Positions 59,537-62,543 of a stretch of DNA of 62,543 nt are shown piece by piece (positions within the stretch are counted from its first letter, which is position 1; every line of letters starts with the position of its first letter). The notes under the pieces are model-generated. The model did not search any database, had not been told where the DNA came from, and worked only from the letters and a program-made list of their open reading frames with translations. Position numbers and translations under genes: made by a program. The DNA comes from Oceaniglobus trochenteri (GTDB taxonomy: Bacteria; Pseudomonadota; Alphaproteobacteria; Rhodobacterales; Rhodobacteraceae). The stretch covers positions 1-62,543 of the forward strand of contig NZ_JACNMM010000019.1 of assembly GCF_020529025.1 (NCBI RefSeq). The letters are read 5' to 3'.

Positions 59537-60334
59537 TCACCGGTCCTGCGCCCCGCCGTCACGGGCGGTCTGCTGCTGTTCCTCGATGGTCGTGCGCTTG
59601 ATGCTTGCGATGTGAACCGCCTGGGCGCGGGCCGCGCGATCCGGGTCGCGGTCGGCCAGGGCCTCGGCCATGGCGACATGTTCCTGCACCGACCGTTCGA
59701 CGTTCCGGGGCTTCTGGGTCGCCCTGCGCCGCCAGTGCATCCCCAGTTCATAGAGGGCCTGCGACATCCGCTGCAGAAGAACGTTGCCCGCGGCGGCGTT
59801 CAGCGCGTCGTGAAACTGGAAATCCAGCAGGCGGAAGGCGATCGGGTCGTGGATCGTCTCGTATCCCTTGTGGGCAAGATCGCGGATATGGGCGATTGCC
59901 GCGTCGTCGGCCACGTCGCAGGCGATCCTGATAAGCTGTTCGTCAAGCACCGCCCGCGCCTGGAAATGGACCTGGGGGTCGAAATCGGCGGTCGCCGCAA
60001 GGAAATGCAGCGGCCGGATCAGCCGCGCGGGATCGAGATCGGAAACGACATGGGCCCCGCCGCGCCGCGAGGTCGTCAGCCCCATCACCGAAAGCATCTT
60101 GAGCGCCTCGCGCAGCACCGGCCGGCTGACCCCCAGGGCATCGGCCATCTTCGTCTCGACCGGCAGCCTGTCGCCCGGGCGCAGGTTTCCGACCTCGATC
60201 AGGTGGGTGATGCGCTCGACGATCTCTTCGGACAGCGACGGACGATGAAGCCCGAGCCGCGGATCGCGCTGCACGCTGCGCGCCTCCTGTTGCGACATGA
60301 TCCCGAGAAGATCTTCCGCGCTGATCCGGTTCAT
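59537..60334 (-). CDS. GntR/FadR-family (FCD) repressor of the 6-deoxyhexose operon
   Basis: A 265-aa regulator: GntR winged HTH (SLSEEIVERITHLIEVGNLRPGDRLPVETKMADALGVSRPVLREALKML) and an FCD ligand domain (LDEQLIRIACDVADDAAI, LLDFQFHDALNAAAGN, ERSVQEHVAMAEALADRD). It overlaps the upstream permease stop (ATGA) and is the last gene of the operon beginning at rhaS (5457) on the circle. Its expected site type is found at 5516-5532. Confidence 0.9.
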   Translation of the reverse strand: MNRISAEDLLGIMSQQEARSVQRDPRLGLHRPSLSEEIVERITHLIEVGNLRPGDRLPVETKMADALGVSRPVLREALKMLSVMGLTTSRRGGAHVVSDLDPARLIRPLHFLAATADFDPQVHFQARAVLDEQLIRIACDVADDAAIAHIRDLAHKGYETIHDPIAFRLLDFQFHDALNAAAGNVLLQRMSQALYELGMHWRRRATQKPRNVERSVQEHVAMAEALADRDPDRAARAQAVHIASIKRTTIEEQQQTARDGGAQDR

Positions 60335-61350
60335 GACTGGGCTTTCCTGTTGCTGCCGGCGTCAAGCTGGGTTTCGGCCCGCGCCCGGTCCCTGCGGTTT
60401 GCCACGGCCTGCACCAGCTTGGGAATGGCCAGGGATGCGATTAGAAGGCCCCCCACCACCGAAAGCTGGATCTCGGCGCCGATGTTCTCGAGTACCATCG
60501 CCGTCTGGATCAGCACAAGCAGCCAGAAGGCCGCGAAGGCGCCGAGGATCGAGCCGGTGCCACCGGTGATCGCGGCCCCCCCCAGCACGGCGATGACGAC
60601 GACCTGCAATTCGCCCCCCGTGGCCAGATCATAGCGCACCGCCCCAAGGCGCGAAGAGGTCATCAGGCCCGCGATCGCGCAGACCAGCCCTGTCGCCACG
60701 TAAAGACCGCCCCGGACCCGCGCGGCCGGCACGCCGACCTTCGAGGCCGCCGAGCGGTTGACGCCGATCTGGTAGATGCGGCGCCCCGTCCGGCTGAAAT
60801 GCAGCACCGCCGCGGCCAGGGCCAGGCCGGCGAAATAGACCCAGAGCGAGACCGGAAGACCAAGGACCGTCGCATAATCGATGCCGTACCACCACTCGGG
60901 AAACTGCGTGACCGAGCGATCGCCCAGAAGCACCTGCGCCAGGCCCCGGTAGAGCGTGAGCGTGCCGATGGTGACGATCAGCGCCGGCAGGCCGAGGCGG
61001 ACGATGACCAGCGCGTTGAAGGCCCCCATCGCCGCCCCCGCCAAAAGCGTCAGCGGGATTGCCACGGCGACGGGCACCCCGCCCTCGATGCAGATTCCGA
61101 AGGTGCAGGCGCTCAGCGCCATCTGCGAGGCCACCGACAGGTCGATCTCGCCGCTGATGATGAGCATGGTCATCACCAGCGCCACCAGCCCGTATTCGGC
61201 AAAGAAGGTCGCCGAGAACAGCAGGAACTGCGGATCGGCGAAACCGGGCGACAGGACCGAGGCAACCACCGCCACGATCACCGCAAGCAGGATCGTCAGG
61301 GTCTCGTTGCGCAGCATCAGCCGCGTGAAGATGCCGTCCGAAGCGTTCAT
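60331..61350 (-). CDS. rhaQ: Sugar ABC permease, RhaQ-like (CUT2)
   Basis: A 339-aa RbsC-type permease with about ten helices: EYGLVALVMTMLIISGEIDLSVASQMALSA, VIVRLGLPALIVTIGTLTLYRGLAQVLLGD and VVIAVLGGAAITGGTGSILGAFAAF. It overlaps rhaP by 4 bp. Order ATPase-permease-permease agrees with rhaT-P-Q of rhizobia. Confidence 0.86.
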   Translation of the reverse strand: MNASDGIFTRLMLRNETLTILLAVIVAVVASVLSPGFADPQFLLFSATFFAEYGLVALVMTMLIISGEIDLSVASQMALSACTFGICIEGGVPVAVAIPLTLLAGAAMGAFNALVIVRLGLPALIVTIGTLTLYRGLAQVLLGDRSVTQFPEWWYGIDYATVLGLPVSLWVYFAGLALAAAVLHFSRTGRRIYQIGVNRSAASKVGVPAARVRGGLYVATGLVCAIAGLMTSSRLGAVRYDLATGGELQVVVIAVLGGAAITGGTGSILGAFAAFWLLVLIQTAMVLENIGAEIQLSVVGGLLIASLAIPKLVQAVANRRDRARAETQLDAGSNRKAQS

Positions 61351-62321
61351 GCCGCGTCTCCCTGCTGCGTCTTGCGCCCGCCGCGCGTCTGGATCGCCCG
61401 GTCGATGCCCAAGGCCGCCAGGACGATCAGGCCAAAGACCACGTCCTGCCAGACCCGCGAGATGCCGATCTTCGGCATGATGACCTCGATCGCGGCGATC
61501 AGCATCACGCCAAGCGCACAGCCGATCACGCTGCCCCGCCCGCCCGCGATCGACACACCCCCCACCACCGCGGCAGAGATCACCTGCAGTTCGAACCCCG
61601 ACCCGGTGGCGGCCGGGTTCACATAGCCGAAGCGGGACGCGAAAAGCACGCCCGTCAGCCCCACCAGCGCCCCCGACAGCACGAAGGCCAGAAGCACCAT
61701 CCGGTCGGTCGCGATGCCGCGCATGCGGGCCGCGAATTCATTCGCCCCGACCGCGTAGAACAGCCCGCCGATCCCGCTGCGGTGGATCAGGACGAACATG
61801 GCGGCGACGATGACCGCCACCACGATCATGATCGGCGGCACCCCCAGCCCGCCGACCTGGCTGAGCGCGATCAGTTCGCCGGGCAGGTCGTTGGGGTCGA
61901 TCTGGCGGCTGTCCGAAACGATGAAGGTAAGCCCCCGGAAAAGGCTGAGCGTGCCCAGCGTCACGATGATCGAATGGATCCGCAGCCGCGTCACCAGAAA
62001 GCCGTTGATCACCCCCAGAAGCGCGCCGATGCAGGTGCCCGCCAGGAACCCCAGGACCAGGGGCATCTCGGGCCAGGCGCGAAACAGCATCCCCACCAGG
62101 ATCGCCGAAAGCGCCAGCAGCGAGCCGATGGAAATATCCACATGGCCGCACAGAAGCACCGGGATCTGCCCCATCGCCGCGACCATCACCAGCGGCATGG
62201 CAAAGCCCCAGATGATGAAGGTATCCAGGGTGGCCGCCCGCGCATCCACCAGCGCGGCAAGGCCGAAGATCAGCACGATGCTCAGCATGAGGCCGATTTC
62301 CTGCTTGCGGGTATCGCTCAT
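61347..62321 (-). CDS. rhaP: Sugar ABC permease, RhaP-like (CUT2)
   Basis: A 324-aa RbsC-type permease: AAMGQIPVLLCGHVDISIGSLLALSAILVGML, VTRLRIHSIIVTLGTLSLFRGLTFIVSDSRQIDP, and AAVVGGVSIAGGRGSVIGCALGV. The ATG overlaps the ATPase stop at 62318-62320. Part of the operon that crosses the printed ends. Confidence 0.86.
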   Translation of the reverse strand: MSDTRKQEIGLMLSIVLIFGLAALVDARAATLDTFIIWGFAMPLVMVAAMGQIPVLLCGHVDISIGSLLALSAILVGMLFRAWPEMPLVLGFLAGTCIGALLGVINGFLVTRLRIHSIIVTLGTLSLFRGLTFIVSDSRQIDPNDLPGELIALSQVGGLGVPPIMIVVAVIVAAMFVLIHRSGIGGLFYAVGANEFAARMRGIATDRMVLLAFVLSGALVGLTGVLFASRFGYVNPAATGSGFELQVISAAVVGGVSIAGGRGSVIGCALGVMLIAAIEVIMPKIGISRVWQDVVFGLIVLAALGIDRAIQTRGGRKTQQGDAA

Positions 62322-62543
62322 GCGGCTGTTCCCCTGCCCAGATGTTCCTGCGCGCCCGCCACGGCGGCCCGCATCACGTTGTCCTCGGTCATTTCGTCTC
62401 CGGTCAGTTCCGCGGTGATCCGCCCCTCGCAGAACACGAGGATGCGGTCGCTCAGGGCCAGCAGTTCGGACATGTCCGACGAGATCAGCATCACCGCCCG
62501 GCCATCGTCGGCCAGGGCGGTGATCTTCTGGAAGATCTCCTCC
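62318..62543 (-). CDS. rhaT: Sugar ABC transporter ATP-binding protein, C-terminal part (continues at 1425-1)
   Basis: This is the 3' part of the ATPase gene that starts at 1425. Bases 62417-62543 repeat 1-127 and count once. The end of the protein reads ITAELTGDEMTEDNVMRAAV... and stops with a TGA overlapping the next permease start (ATGA), the expected layout for this family. Confidence 0.9.
   Translation of the reverse strand, partial: EEIFQKITALADDGRAVMLISSDMSELLALSDRILVFCEGRITAELTGDEMTEDNVMRAAVAGAQEHLGRGTAA
62417..62543. repeat. Terminal direct repeat, right copy (circular-closure overlap)
   Basis: Identical to 1-127. See the left copy: an assembly overlap of a circular molecule. Confidence 0.96.

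Noticed and set aside
62417-62543. Terminal repeats as a transposon or phage end
   Set aside because: They lie within a conserved coding sequence and restore one ORF on circularisation; no transposase or phage genes adjoin them.

Overview
The window is one complete circular replicon. Bases 62417-62543 repeat bases 1-127 exactly, as expected when a circular sequence is written linearly with a fixed assembly overlap. Removing the duplicate leaves a circle of 62,416 bp and rejoins one sugar-transporter ATPase gene in frame across the junction (1,524 bp, 508 codons including the stop). The DNA is GC-rich, and the gene set (RepA-type initiator with iterons, small ParA plus ribbon-helix-helix partner, ScpB-DUF1403-tyrosine recombinase module, TRAP and Liv transporters) points to a plasmid of an alphaproteobacterium, most likely Rhodobacteraceae (Paracoccus/Rhodobacter/Roseobacter relatives). 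No rRNA, tRNA, CRISPR array, relaxase or conjugation genes were seen.

Maintenance: repA (6974-8035, minus) with six iterons at 8014-8165; parA/parB-like (42381-43311) behind a repeat-rich, AT-richer candidate centromere; ParDE-type toxin-antitoxin (58893-59436); and a ScpB homologue, a DUF1403 protein and a tyrosine recombinase (56133-58846), with a 25-bp imperfect inverted repeat shaped like a recombinase core site between the divergent genes.

Secretion: every core type II secretion gene (gspC-gspO) is present, in two blocks. Block 1 (8.3-14.7 kb) holds gspO, a periplasmic-binding-type lipoprotein, gspJ, gspK and gspN, with a secreted DUF4331 protein and a 72-aa lipoprotein beside it. Block 2 (43.4-52.1 kb) holds gspG-H-I-C-D on the minus strand and divergent gspL-M-E-F. 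Between the blocks lie about 27 kb of catabolic and transport genes plus parAB.

Metabolism: (i) A 6-deoxyhexose (L-rhamnose/L-fucose type) locus crosses the sequence ends: rhaS-like binding protein, DHDPS-family aldolase, enolase-superfamily dehydratase, lactonase, ATPase, two permeases and a GntR/FadR repressor form one eight-gene operon, divergent from an aldo/keto dehydrogenase and a mutarotase. The shared promoter carries a perfect GntR-type operator. (ii) A second sugar locus (14.8-29.5 kb) has an SDR, a DeoR repressor, a GH4 glycosidase, a cupin-like protein, two NodB-fold proteins with altered metal motifs, a CUT1 ABC transporter and a GatZ / ATPase / 2-hydroxyacid dehydrogenase / SIS isomerase / PfkB kinase operon. 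(iii) A Liv-type ABC transporter (29.7-34.3 kb) and a TRAP transporter (34.4-38.4 kb) follow.

The rest is an EmrAB-type efflux pair with a TetR repressor and twin operators (38.5-42.2 kb), a small-enzyme cluster under a second TetR regulator (52.2-55.7 kb), and an IS3-type transposase remnant (about 55.9-56.1 kb).
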